This document shows positions 26,960 to 39,760 of a DNA stretch of 64,000 nt, piece by piece. The notes under the pieces were generated by a model. It worked only from the letters and a program-made list of their open reading frames with translations. It made no database searches and was not told the DNA's origin. Position numbers and translations under genes: made by a program. This DNA is from Gordionus sp. m RMFG-2023 (lineage: Eukaryota; Nematomorpha; Gordioida; Chordodea; Parachordodidae): positions 28,878,869 through 28,942,868 of the forward strand of contig NC_088779.1 of the NCBI RefSeq assembly GCF_954871325.1. Direction: 5' to 3'. Each line of letters starts with the position of its first letter. The first letter of the stretch is position 1.

Positions 26960-29630
26960 ACATTATAGATTCAACGCTAAATTAAATAAATATACTTTCA
27001 ATTACGGCAACCGAAACTTCAAAACGTCTCAATCATTCTTTCTTGAATAATGCTATATTTTTACCTTTTGTCACTTCGAAGTATCACTTTTCCTAAATAT
27101 TTTAAGGGAAAAAAACTCTATTATATCTGGACACAAGAAAAATTTATCTCAGTCAGAGAATATCTCTTGAAATATGTAGATCCAATTGGTAAATCCATCA
27201 CTCCATATTCCATACCATCTATAATATTTTTTATAATTACATTTTATAAATTTTTAATATTTCATATTTTTTATTAATTTAGGTCATATGGTTTTTTATA
27301 TATTGATTATTTATAAAAAATTTTTTATTTTAAATGTTTTGAACTTTTAAACGGGATATAAATTAAATTACATTGAAAAAAATTTAGCAAAGTTGAGATG
27401 AACGAAAACGTCAATTACACAGATATTATCAAAATATGATCAAATGAATCATAATAAAGTGCCTGTGATAAAATGGTGCATTAATAATAGTAAGTGATTA
27501 AGTGTTGTTGCGATAAAGCGACGTGTTAAAGTTTCGTCATTTATATTTAAATAAGGTTAAAAAAGTAGGGAAGGACGGGTGTTATATTTAATATTCTCAT
27601 ATTTTTTTTTAAACTATGAGAATAAAATATGAAACACCTTTGATTTATTTAATTTTTGTAACAAGTATAACTGGGAATAAATTTCGCATATGAATTACGA
27701 ATATTAAAATATATTTTATTTTAAAATGCCAAACCCATTCCCGGAATAACAAAAGTTTAATGCTCTTATGCCGGGAAAATAAAAAAAAGTTAGATAATAT
27801 TCATATCGTATTAAAATTAAATTTTGTTTTCAATAAAATTAGAATCAAAAATTGATTTGTATTTTGTAATTATATCTTTTTGGCAGAGTAAATTTAAAAA
27901 AATCGGAAGGGGTATGGCCAAATCTTTTCTCTAATTTGTTTAATAAAATTTAAAATATTATCCTTCTCTCTTTGTTTTAAAAAGTGTGTAAAATGAAAAA
28001 GTAGTAGTATGAAATGAAAAGGAAAAAGAGAAGGATATGACTAATATTGCATGTGGTAACTGTAATTGCAGGAACCAGATTAAAGGTAAGATAGAGGGAG
28101 AGGTGTGTGAAAAAAAAATTGCCGCATTTTTCTCCTTTGGGAAATAAACACAAATCTGTAATATGCACATATTTATTAGAAAATATTATACTTAGATCTC
28201 GAGCTAATGTAACTGAAAATACATTTGTAAAATTGTATTATTAAAGAGAAAAAAATAAATGATTACAAAAATCACAAATTATTACATCAGAACCTAAGGA
28301 AAAATTTCTACTGCAAAATATTAGATTTTTTTTAAAAAATCTTTAGGGGAACTTGTAATTCCCATTTTAGTTTTTATAAAATGGCCTTATCCATTTTATT
28401 TTGTTTTAAATATGATGGTAAGAAGTGTATTCTAACTTTTATATTTTGATTAAGAATTATATTTGTTATGCGATCGGTTTTCCTGAATATATGCGGCCCA
28501 CTTAAGTTTTGTTAAAAATTTATATTATAAATGTATCGCTTCAGATATGTTTAAGGCCAGAAGTAACTTGCCAACTGACTCTTACCGTTTTAAATCTCTA
28601 ATTCTTCACCAATAAATACACAATAAATCTTACTCTTGAATTATAAGATAAAATTTAGAAAAGTGATTTATTGTAAAAAATATAGAAAAGAAATAAAATT
28701 TCTTCTAGGAACATTTAAATATTTAGAGAAATAAACACTTTAAATTATATAAGAATAAGGTTTATATTTACTAATAATATCTAATATATAAGATAAATTT
28801 TGAATAATATTGGATCGACAAATATTATATTTCCCTTATTTAATTTTGTTTTTCGTGTATTAGTAATACGAATCGAATGTATCCAATATGTAGTAAATTC
28901 ATTTTAGGTATAGAGGTAATTCATAAAGGATTGAACTATTTAGTTACCCATATCATTCATAGTATTATCTATATTTGTATATTATCAATAAATACGAATA
29001 TAATTTTAATAATAATCTACATTTATCAATTCAAATGGTTACTAACTCCATAATAATTCACACATAAAGGACATTAATATTATAAATCTTATTGTTATTT
29101 GGAATTCATGGGATTTCGGTATATCTCTCAATCTTAAATTAATTAAAGGATTTCTGTTTAATCAAAAATATATTCCAACTTTTTTAGAGCATTTAAAAAT
29201 ATATTTACGGAATCTTACTCTTTCTGAACAAATTCAAATTTTAATAAAAAATTTTATTTAAAAGATAAAATAATCAATCTTTTTATTCAAACCCTTTCAT
29301 TGACATTTATTTTATTTAAACTTCTAGAAGAAATTAATATTTAACCACATGAATAAAATTAGGTCTAGTTTTTAAAAATAATAATAATATGGAAATCATG
29401 CTAGGATGCATCTACAAATTCGGATCGTTATCAAAATTATATTTTAATAAAGCTATATAAATAAGGAATTCCTTTTGAGGCAATTTTTCGTCATCTTGTT
29501 TTATGATTGTTGGGAATAAAAATTAAACATGGATTTTGAATATATTCCTAAAAGACTATAAATTGTTTATCTTTTTATCAATTGAAAAAAACAACCTAAA
29601 GAATTGAAATATATTTTAAAAACATAGAAT
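26960..29630 (+). mobile_element. RepA dispersed repeat, copy 2 (internally shortened)
   Basis: Block 1 of RepA is represented from about 27,040 to 27,560. Its coding patch at 27,068-27,200 contains KYFKGKKLYY and REYLLKYVDP and is followed by GGTAAA. The tail block begins directly after, at about 27,600, and runs to about 29,630, ending with the same GTTTTATG...ATATTCCTAAAA landmarks as copy 1. The middle with coding patches 2 and 3 is missing. Orientation is the same as copy 1. Confidence 0.65.
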
Positions 29631-30450
29631 TTTAAATTTTTTTAAAAAATAACTTAAACTAAAAATGTAAACCAATAAATATAAAAGATAATTTTAAAAG
29701 TGGCAATATAAATATTCAAAAATTTTAAAAAGAATAATTTAGATTTGATACAAAAATTGCTGTATTCTCATTAAAAATGATGTTTATTGCTGTTTGAATT
29801 ACATGATAATTTAAGTTAAATAATACTATTTTGCATAGCAATGTAAGAAATTTAATAATCATGACAATATATAATTGATTCCTGAAGATCAAAATTATAA
29901 TTAATTTACCAATAGTGAATAAATTTATACCAAATTGCTGACAAATATATATCATAATTTTATTATATAATATCTTATTCATGCTAATACTATTTATGGT
30001 GGCAAAAAATTTGATTGAGTCCTAGTTATAGTCTTAGAATTTATATCAATTGGTCTTTGATAATAAGTTTATTTAAATTTAAGATGTAATTACTTGTAAT
30101 GTTCATGGTATTTTCTGGTTTTGTTTTTAACAAATAATGTATTGCAACAATATTTATATTTTATTGCAAATAAGATTATTTTTTGAATTTTTTCGTTTTT
30201 AAAGATAGCCATATCTCATGAAGAAATTTTTGGAAAATATGTTATATTTTCACAATTTGGTCTCAATACCATCAACAATACATAATCTATTCATGTCAAA
30301 AATAACTTTATTATGAATGATTATGAAAAATATAAAATTACCTGTAATATTCATGGCATTTCCTGTTTTATTTCATAAAATAAATAATTTATTGCTACAT
30401 TATTTATATTTTATTGCAAACATTTTATTTGCACGTTTATAAAATAAAAT
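29631..30450. other. AT-rich DNA without recognisable gene
   Basis: Nothing is supported. Two diverged, partly similar sentences around 30,080-30,200 and 30,330-30,430 (ACTTGTAATGTTCATGGTATTT and ACCTGTAATATTCATGGCATTT) suggest an old 250-bp tandem duplication. Confidence 0.5.
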
Positions 30451-30458
30451 TTAAATAC

Positions 30459-31228
30459 CGGAATTGTTAAAATACTAGGTAATGTATCAAGATACAAAAG
30501 TGACGAATATGTATCTCTATCTAGATACACTTTTATAAAAAGTATCTGTATAGATCCTATTTAATAGGCATCTGTATCTATTTTTAGATAATCTTTAAAA
30601 TAAGTTTTGATATACTTTTATTTAAAAAGCTTTTTTTTATCTTAAAAATTAAATATTTGAATATAAAATTCAGTCTATCTCAGATGAACATATGATTTAA
30701 ATAAATATATAAATTAAAAATTTTAAAGCTTATTTATAAATTATTAAAACTAATATATTAAAACAATTAAACATTATCATTTTTATTCTATATTTAAAAA
30801 TTAATATTTTCATCTTGTAGTAAATGAATATATAAATACTTGCTTATCAATGATGCCCATTAATAATTAAAAACAATACCAATGATGCACAAAATTATTT
30901 TAAGCTAATAATATTTAAAATTTTTTTAACATAATTATATAGATAACTTTTAATAAATAAATTAAAAGATTTATGTTAAAAAAATTGTTTATAAAAAAGC
31001 TTTAAATAAGAATTTGATCAAAAACAATTAAAATTGAGGTATTGACATTTTTTTAAAATTCTTTATATCGTGTTCGAAGGCGAACAAAATATAAAAATGT
31101 TGTTTAAGTATTTTGTGATATCTCATAATAGGAGTTTGGTATGATAAAAATTGTATCGACATCTAGATACTTTTCTAAGCAATGTATCTATATCTAGATC
31201 CCTTTAAAAGTATCTTTTAACAACTCTG
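30459..31228. mobile_element. Non-autonomous hAT-type element with target duplication
   Basis: The right terminus, read inward, is CAGAGTTGTTAAAAGATAC; the left is CGGAATTGTTAAAATAC. Both are followed inward by copies of the palindromic word ATCTAGAT within GTATCTA. The element is flanked by a perfect 8-bp direct repeat TTAAATAC at 30,451-30,458 and 31,229-31,236. Terminus, 8-bp duplication and lack of any open frame identify a 770-bp hAT-derived element that needs a transposase in trans. Confidence 0.85.
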
Positions 31229-31236
31229 TTAAATAC

Positions 31237-31869
31237 AATAAATACAACAATACAAATACTCAGTAGCATTCACCCTTCATTCATCGAAATGTAAATATTG
31301 GTAATATCGAATTTTATGAATATTCTCAAAAGTTAATGTTAATGTAAATAAATATAATTTCTGCTCAAGAATTTATCAATCTTACAATACATATTTATAA
31401 TAAAATGTGTAACAAATCATATTTTGAGATTTAAAGAGAAGTAAATAAATTAAGAAAGTAAAATTAAATATTCAAGTTTAACTGATATATTTGTTTATTT
31501 AAAAAAATATATAATTATAATTTCTAATTTTAATAACAACAATTTTACTGAACTTTCCAATGCAACCCCCTAATAAACATTTGATATTTTGGCATAATAT
31601 AAAACAATTTTTTTTTACTCGTTTCGGCCTATGCCAAAGAATTTTAAACGGCGATTAATAATACACGCCAAACCTAATTTTGTTTTACCCTATTTTTTTT
31701 ATAAAATATGTAAAACTCCCTATTAATTAACGTTTTCTTCCGATTTTTTATAAAATATATAATTTTCTCGTATTTTTTTATGGAACTATAAAATAATCCA
31801 AGTTTATTTTAATTTAATTATGGTATGGTTCTTTAATTTGCTTTTTCATTTTATAAAAGAAGAAACAAA
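31237..31869. other. AT-rich DNA without recognisable gene
   Basis: No gene, RNA gene or repeat that I can name. Confidence 0.55.
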
Positions 31870-32115
31870 TTATTAAAAAAACTCAAAAAAGTTGGATTAT
31901 GACAATTGTCACTTTTCTATGATACATTTTCACTAAAATTTTAATTTAACATGTTTACAATATATATTTTTTCCTATTTACTTTAAAAAAACTTAAAAAG
32001 GTTCAATATAGATTATGACAATTGTCACTTTTTTATGGCATATCTTTACTGAAATTTTAATTTTATAGCTTTGCAATATATATTTTTACCTATTTAATTT
32101 ATAACAATTCAAAAA
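31870..32115. repeat. Tandem repeat, about 116-bp unit, two copies
   Basis: Two successive units each carry GATTATGACAATTGTCACTTT; the second starts 116 bases after the first. GACAATTGTC is a perfect 10-bp palindrome. Units are about 80% alike. Confidence 0.8.
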
Positions 32116-32164
32116 AGTTCAAAATTAATGGTAAAAATTTTATATAACATTTTTTTTATAAAAA

Positions 32165-32430
32165 ATTCAAAAGATATATCAAAAAATAATACGTAATAAA
32201 TAATCTTAAAAAATATTTAAAAATAATATTAAAAATTAGCTATCAAAAGATATATCAGGAAAAAATAGGTAAAAAATAATATTAAAAATTAGCGATCAAG
32301 ATATATCAGAAAAAAATACTTAAAAAATAATCTTAAAAAATATTAAAATTAATATTAAAAATTCGCGATTATCAGGAAAAAATACGTAAAAAATAATATT
32401 AAAAATTAGCGATCAAAAATCATTTTATAA
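32165..32430. repeat. Degenerate tandem array, units of about 50 and 70 bp
   Basis: Four units begin with GATATATCA or a variant, continue AATACGTAAAAAATAAT, and end ATTAAAAATTAGCGATCAA. Unit length alternates between about 50 and 70-76 because of an extra CTTAAAAAATATT stretch. Confidence 0.75.
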
Positions 32431-32543
32431 AAATATTATATTTAAAACAAATTATATTATCTAAAAAAAATTAAAAATAATAATCTTAAAAAATTATTAA
32501 TAATAAATAAACTATCATTAATAATATAATATTACAAAAATAA

Positions 32544-32690
32544 TACATTGCCTATGAAAACCAGGCAATGTACACTTTGTCTAAAAAAACCAGGCCTAAA
32601 TAAATAATTTACCCTGCCTACCACCGTAACACATTGCCTAAAATAATCAGGCAATGTGTACATTGTCGAAAATAACACATTGACGCTAAC
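32544..32690. repeat. Cluster of palindromic (hairpin) units
   Basis: Two strong hairpins occur. At 32,544-32,572 the arms are TACATTGCCT and AGGCAATGTA; at 32,629-32,659 they are ACACATTGCCT and AGGCAATGTGT. The loops are 9 bases, both A-rich. Between and after them lie weaker versions (ACTTTGTCT...CCAGGC and ACATTGTC...ACACATTGAC). This is a short array of about four related palindromes. Confidence 0.8.
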
Positions 32691-33105
32691 ATATATATGA
32701 ATGAGTAATAAATATTTTATATTTAAATTTAATAGATACAATAATATTAAAAATTTCCAGAGCAATTCTGTTTATTTAAATATTATTTTTTAAAAAAATT
32801 ACAGATACAGTTTTTTCCTCTAAATAGGTTCATCGATATAACATACTCACATACTTAATAATTATTATTATACATTATTTTTCATGTTTAATATATATAT
32901 ATCAAAATATTAGGTATTATATTACACAAACTATTTTATAACAGGCAATAAGGATTTTGCATCGGCGTTATGAAAATAGGCTTAAAACTCTTTACGTGAA
33001 TAATTATAATTTTGTTCAATCCTAAATTCTGTTTCTAATGAAGTAAATGTAATCTGTTACGTTCCTGGCAGTAATCATTAGACTAAATATTCTCTCTGAT
33101 GACGC
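32691..33105. other. AT-rich DNA without recognisable gene
   Basis: Nothing is supported here. Confidence 0.55.
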
Positions 33106-33358
33106 ATTTTAATATAGAAGGGAAAATATAAAATTGCATATATTCTCTAAAGGAGAGCTTATGTTATTTTCTTAAAATATTTATCTTGGTAATCGGAATA
33201 AGAATGTAAATATTCTTCTAATTGAATATCTATTTTAATATAGAAGGGAAAATATAAAATTGCATATATTTTATAAAGGAGAGCTTATGTTATTTTCTTA
33301 AAATATTTATCTTGGTAATCGGAATAAGAATGTAAATATTCTTCTAATTGAATATCTA
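33106..33358. repeat. Recent tandem duplication, 126-bp unit
   Basis: Two adjacent copies of a 126-base unit (starting TTTTAATATAGAAGGGAAA) differ at only a few positions around TTCTCTAAAGG and TTTTATAAAGG. The near identity makes it one of the youngest events in the window. Confidence 0.9.
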
Positions 33359-34766
33359 TGAATCTATCATTGGTGTTATGATATTTCCCAATATTATCTC
33401 GATAATATTATAGCGTATTTCTATATATTCTATAATACTTTCTTTACAAAACATCTTTGATTAATTCTTGAAATTCAAGGCCTTTTTCTTCATCAATTTT
33501 TACGTTTTAAAATGTTTTGGGGAAACGTTTCCATGAAAATTTTGTTGAATTTTTACTTTTAAAGAATCTATTTATTGATCGTAAATAAAATACTCTGAAA
33601 ATGCAATTCTTGTATAATATACGAAATAAAATTTAATATCGTTATAAAACATTCAACGAGGCTAAAATGTCTTATAAAAATTTATTTTATTTAGAATTTG
33701 GTTAAATTCTCCTTTTGGGCTTTTTGTTTGCATGTATCTAGCAACCCTAGCAAAGAAGAAAATAGATTATAGATTTTACAAAAAATTTTCTTGTTGCCTA
33801 TATAAATTATTTCTTAGTATTATTTTCCCATTCTTGAATTAATGTATGAAATTCATGTTTAATCAATTCTATCAGATATTTGTATTTTCGAAAGTATTTT
33901 TTCTCCCTTTAAAAAAAACGAATGAGAATTTTTTGATTCCAATATAAAAATCTTTATTGACCTTAAAAGCAAGATTTTTTATGAAATATAAACATATCTT
34001 TCAAATATATATTATAAAAAAACATGCTTATTTTCTAATATAATATAGTTATATTTGGTAAAACAAAAATAGTTTTATTTTTTATAAGATAAAATCCCTT
34101 TGATTTAAATATAATTCTATAATGGTTTTTTAAATAGAACTTGTTTAAAGTTGATAAGTATAAAATAAGCTCTCCTAATAGATCTCCTATCATTTATTAT
34201 ATTTTAAAAGTGATTTTAATCGGAGTATTTTAAATGTATACATAGAAAGGGACCAATCCAAAATGATCTTTTTAAAAAAAATTAATTTAATATTAAATAT
34301 TACAAATTTTAAATTTTAGAATAAAATAAATATAATATAATGCAAATGGTGACCAATGTCCTAAATGGTCTTTTGAAAGGGCCAATTTCCAAAATGGTTC
34401 ATTACTTAAAAAATAATTTCTTGCTGAAATATTATAAATTTTAAATAAAAAATAATCAATATAATGTAAATGGTCAATTTTTTACATTTAAATTTTTGTA
34501 AGGGAATTGAGTGATTATAAATCATAAAATGTTTTAATTTCATGATTTATTTTGTGATTTCATTTATAACCTATCTAAAGACGTGGAACGCTGGGTTTGG
34601 GTCTAATAAACTTTTAATAGAGAACATGCAAGTTCATTTCTATATTTAAAAAATATTCAAAGTTTTAAAATCCATTTTTTAACAGTATTTTATCCAACTT
34701 TCTGTGTTGCTGAAATTTACAGCTTATAAGTTTTATTATCCCTTCAGAAGATGTATAATCAAAAGC
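33359..34766. other. AT-rich DNA without recognisable gene; diverged tandem near 34.3 kb
   Basis: No coding region is supported. From about 34,250 to 34,500 there are two diverged units of about 130 bases, each with a CCAAxxxAAAATGxT start and a TAATGCAAATGGT or TAATGTAAATGGT end. Confidence 0.5.
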
Positions 34767-34946
34767 TAGTGATGTTAATTCACCTAACTTGCGCCAACTC
34801 CAATATGGCGTGATCAAGATTATCCCCCTAAAAAATTATGTCTAAGTTTAACCTTAATGATGGAGGCTATTTTTTTTAAGCATAAATACTTAGCTAAGCC
34901 ATTTTAAAGTTGGCGAAAGTTAGATGTCTTTAACAAAACAACACTA
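34767..34946. mobile_element. hAT-type miniature element (180 bp)
   Basis: Left end TAGTGATGTTAATTCACC is followed by CTAACTTGCGCCAACTCC. Read from the right, the end is TAGTGTTGTTTTGTTAAAG, followed by CTAACTTTCGCCAACTTT. The inverted repeat thus covers about 45 bases per side with indels. The 8-bp flanks match at only four positions, so the target duplication is decayed or absent. Confidence 0.7.
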
Positions 34947-37900
34947 ACCATAACCAACAATATAAAATAATTATTTTCCTTAAAAGTAATAAATGAGATG
35001 CTCAAATATAAATATTTTTGGGATTATTTTTCATCGATTTTTATAGCGTTCAGTGTATTTTTTTTCAATTTCAAAATCTGATTTTACACGTAGAAAACGT
35101 ATTGTGTAATTTAAAATTATTAAGCCATTTGAACTTAATACAAACAATTTACATTAGTTTTTACGTAAAATCTTTTATAAATTATAAATGATTCGAAAGT
35201 TAAGGCTAATTATTAAACAAAATTCTATGATAATAATCTTAAAAATGAAGATTATCTAATGATTCAAACTTGTTCATTCATAGACCATTAGTTAGAATAT
35301 GTGTAACAAATTTTTACTGTTCCAAGGTTCAGTGGTTTATGTCAATTTAACTTAATTTTAATTTCTAATAGTTTAAAATTATTTTTTTCTTTTCTTTATG
35401 ACTATATTGGTCATAATTTAAACTATAGCAATTATTTCTAATTAAAGTTTACAATATATAAGCAAAAAAATGGGCATTAAGGTTATTGATAATCTTTTGT
35501 ACTACATTTATTTTTTAGTATTTAAATTATACATTATTTATGATTAAACAAATTTTTTAATTAAATTTAAACTTTTATATTTTAACAAAATAGAATACTT
35601 AATAAATTAAGCAATAGTCTAATACAGTATACTTATTTATTTAAATTTAACTATTTGAGCAAAATATTTATTTGAGAAAAAAAAATTACTATTCAGTATA
35701 TTGATCACCTTTTACACCATATAAGTTTTAGTCCTATTTTAATGTTATATTAGTTTTTCCCTGCACTAATTATAAGCATTAAAAATGAATTTACCTAAAT
35801 TTATAGTACCGCTCTCTGTATATAAAATAAAAGTTAAATATTTTAAAAAGGCCTTTAGTAATTAATAAAGTTAACTTCTTTACTTATTTCCAAACATAAA
35901 TCCCCTGTTTTAAATAATAAAAAAATATTAATAATATTATCTTTCCGGAAACCCATATAATGGGGGGCTTATATTAATAATATTTAGTATTAAATAAAGG
36001 GTTAAGCACATCTTAATAGTGTGGCCATAATTTCTGTTTGGCCTGATAGTATAAGAGCTTAATATCCTGTTTGAGCTCTTAATAAATTCATTTCAACTCT
36101 AAGAATATATATGAAAAATGTAATGACCTATGATCTGAATTTGATTTTGTAATATTGTGAAATATATTCCAATATTACTCAGAACTCAGCTTAAACGGAA
36201 TGAGGAAACAAAAAATATTAAAATTGGCTCCTAATGATTGAAATTATAATATAACTACTATTTTTTGTGGGAAAATATATTATAAAAGAATGTGTCCCAT
36301 AACTAGATTTTTTAAATTATATAACGTATATAAACATATTTCAAAAAACCCAAATTTAAAATATTAAGTGTATTTTTTTTTATTCATTAGAAAAATTTTC
36401 AATCTAATATTGAGAACATGGCTAATTTCTACTAGAATGATTTTGTAACTATACATTAACGAATGAAAAAGTTATGATATTTAAAAATATTTACATAAGA
36501 TGTCTAAATGGAAAAAATAGAAAAAAATTATATAAATAATAAATATAATATGTATTCACGTGTATAATTTACTACATGATACATAATTTAAAAATTAATT
36601 TAATATCCTCTATCCCAAAGTATAAATTACAGTTAACTACCATACCAATATAAAACTAAATAAATCTGATTTTAAGCCATATTTGAAAAAAATTTACTAT
36701 TTTTTTAAAAAAAATCTTATTTATTCTATTAAACAATTTTTTTAATATAAAGAACCTTGTTTAACCATTTTATTATAATTTTTAATATGTTAGTTTTGCA
36801 TAATTTCTATCAAGAAATCCATAATATTTATTAGAGTCAAAATTTGAAAGTAGGTTCATTTTTAATTCACAAAAGTAAACATTTTATAATTTAATTGGTT
36901 AACGAAAGCAGAATATCCTAAAAGAAATAGGGAAATCACATCATATCCTTTTTGCGTTTATTATAGAGATGAAAAATTTTTTAAATTATTTTGATATCCA
37001 ATACAAGATTAACAAAATGAGCATTAAAACCAACATTATATCTATGCATTGTTCACCGTCTAGAATTACAATTTAAAGCCTTTAATGGCACGATATATAG
37101 TTTAAAAATCAAAAAGTCTATGGCTAAAAATAGGTTCTGAATTGATCTGTCATTTAGTTGCCAAAAACTAGAATGATACCTGATGCACGATGAGTGCTTG
37201 GCAGTTTGTAGTAGTTTGGAATGATCATAAAGTCCTTATTACCAATTTTCAAAAAATTTAATTTATAACAGTTTAAAATTTATCCGGCCATCCCTTTTAT
37301 TAGTAAGCTAAAAATATTTATCTAGCTATGGTGTTCTATTTGAACTATCAAATCTGTCTACGGCTTGAGACATGAAGTATCAGTTATATCTAACAGTGAA
37401 AAATCAATAAAGCAAACAATTTATAATTTACACACGCTTAAAGATTTGAACGAACGGTTAGTTCTAAATTTTCTTTAGGATTTTTAAATGAATGTTATTT
37501 AATACATTCTAAAAGAGAGCAAATCAAATAAATAGCAACTATAGAAAAAAAAATTATATTAGTACTATTGAAGGAAAATCGGAAAAAAACTATAGCATCA
37601 ACGATTAATTTATTTTAGAGATAAGTTAATGGATTAATTCTGATAATTCTAGCTACTTAAAATGAAATTATGCAATTTATATACAAGGCTATCTTATCAG
37701 ATTGACATCCTAGCACCATAAAAATCAACTTTAAATTTACTTTAACAATATCGATATTATGTATATATATTTATTAAAAAAATATTACCGTACTGATTAT
37801 ACGCGAAGGCACAGGTCCCCATTAAAAAGAAGATGATGAATTTATTCATTTGAAATAATAATTTAAGTAAAAAGATTTATGAAATATTATTTCTTTTAAA

Positions 37901-38159
37901 AATATTTTAAAAATTAATGAATTAGATTTCAATCGAGTAAAAAAAGTTAAGATTTTTAGGAAAAATTTTTTTAAAATAAGATTTTGATTGAATACTCAAT
38001 ACTTATAATTACAATAATCTTATGATTTTTTTTAAATTTAATTTATTATTTTACTTTGTTTATATAAATTTGTTTGTTTTTTTTTTCAATTAGAAAATAA
38101 TTATTTTTCCCTCATTTCAAAAATAAATTACATAAATATTTTTTAGATTCATTTTTATA
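34947..38159. other. AT-rich DNA without recognisable gene
   Basis: More than 3 kb with no open frame of interest, no RNA gene and no repeat that I can recognise. Confidence 0.55.
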
Positions 38160-38770
38160 TAATATAAAATTAAGTGGTGGTATGAATATTTTAGGGGAAA
38201 TTTGAAGGAATGAAATAAAACTGGAGAAAGCTTATTCTGTACAAAGGGCTAATGGCATATTTAAGGAATCCGTTATCTTGTCCCAACTAACAAGTTGTTT
38301 AGTTATTTTAATGAATATCGTAAGGAGTTTTTAAAATTCAATTAACCTTTCCATTTAATTCGATTGAATATATATTTTTTTATTTTTCATTACATATCAT
38401 ATTAGGTATAAATTAAATACAAGCATAAATGAAAAAAATATTTATTTTATAATATTATACATGACCTTATTTTTATTTAGTACGTTCAACTTTCTTAGAA
38501 TTTTTTTTTACAACTTAGCAAATATGTTTACTGCAATAAATATAAATTTATATATTATTAAGAAATTAATCTTACTTAGAAAAAAAATGAAAATAAAAGG
38601 GTAAATGTAAGTTCATCATAACAAAATAAATTGATAGATTTTTTATTAAATGATATCAGTAAATTTGTTAAGCTTTTTTATATAAAAAATGATTATAAAA
38701 TGTTGTATTGATATTAGAGAAGGGAATAGAGGAGAGGAGAAGAGAAGTTTTATACTAGTTTTATAATTGG
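38160..38770. repeat. First arm of a 0.6-kb local direct duplication
   Basis: Landmarks in order are ATTTTAGGGGAAATTTGAAGG, CCGTTATCTTG, CATTACATATCATATTAG, AAATATGTTTACTGCAATAA and a purine-rich AGGAGAAGAGAAG tract. The same series, with substitutions and indels, occurs at 39,110-39,760. Confidence 0.75.
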
Positions 38771-38841
38771 ACACTTTTGTTTCTAAACACCATCAATAAT
38801 TATTTTTGTCTTTAAAGGGGCCCTTAAATAGAATTTTCAAA

Positions 38842-38951
38842 AAAAAATTATAATATATAAAATTTAAGATTGACCAGACTGAAGGCAGGGTAAAAAAAAT
38901 TATAATATTTAAAATTTAAGATTGACCAGATTGAAGGCAGGGTAAAAAAAA
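38842..38951. repeat. Tandem repeat, 52-bp unit, two copies
   Basis: The unit TTTAAGATTGACCAGACTG...GGCAGGGTAAAAAAAATTATAATAT is repeated once after 52 bases with very few differences. Confidence 0.85.
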
Positions 38952-39109
38952 ATTAGGTCGTAGGCAATATTTTACAGTCCAAAATATTGAGTTGGCCGTT
39001 AATCTGTTTGTATCTCACTATTGCGCAAAACTAGAATCAAATTATCACAGACGAACGTTCCATAATATGATACACATGTAAATAAATATATTTTTAGCTT
39101 TTATGTTAT

Positions 39110-39760
39110 TATATATTAACATGATATTAATATTTTAGGGGAAATTTGGAGGAATGAGCTATATCTGGGGAAGGTTTAGTACATAGAACCAGTGTTGTTA
39201 AAAGGCTCGTTTTGAGCCGATTTTTAAAAACGGCTAACTCAATATTTCATCCAGAAAAATATTACGCAAGCCTGAAAATTTTGCTCATAGAAGGAACAAA
39301 GGTCCAGACATATATTATCGAAATCTCAGGCTTAGGCAATATTGTTCTGGCTAAAATACTGAGTTTACATAGGACACTTATAATATTTTAGATATCCGTT
39401 ATCTTTGCTTTACTAATTAAAGTTGTTTTATTTTTCCCAAGCTAACAAGGTGTTCAGTTGACAATAAAAAAATTAAATAAAAATTATTCATTACATATCA
39501 TATTAGATAGTTGTAATACAACTTAACAAATATGTTTACTGCAATAAATATAAATTTATATATTAAAAAATTTAATTTAATTTACAAAAAATGAAAATTA
39601 AAAGGTAAATTTATATCAAAATATCAAAAGAAGAGAAGAGAAGAAAATAATTTCAAACTAAATATAAAAGGTTTTTTAATACTTGTTTTATTATATATTT
39701 AAATTAAAATTTTTTTATATAGGTTTTTATGATCTTATGGTGTGTATATTATATACAATA
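39110..39760. repeat. Second arm of the 0.6-kb local direct duplication
   Basis: This is the partner of 38,160-38,770. It is interrupted by a hAT-type miniature element at 39,190-39,367 that the first arm lacks, so the duplication is older than that insertion. Confidence 0.75.
39190..39367. mobile_element. hAT-type miniature element, same family as 50,635-50,853
   Basis: It begins CAGTGTTGTTAAAAGGCTCG and shares the words TTTTGAGCCGATTTTTAAAA and CCAGAAAAATATT with the better copy at 50.6 kb. The flanks CATAGAAC (39,182-39,189) and CATAGGAC (39,368-39,375) look like an 8-bp target duplication with one change. The outer part of the right terminal repeat is missing. Confidence 0.75.
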
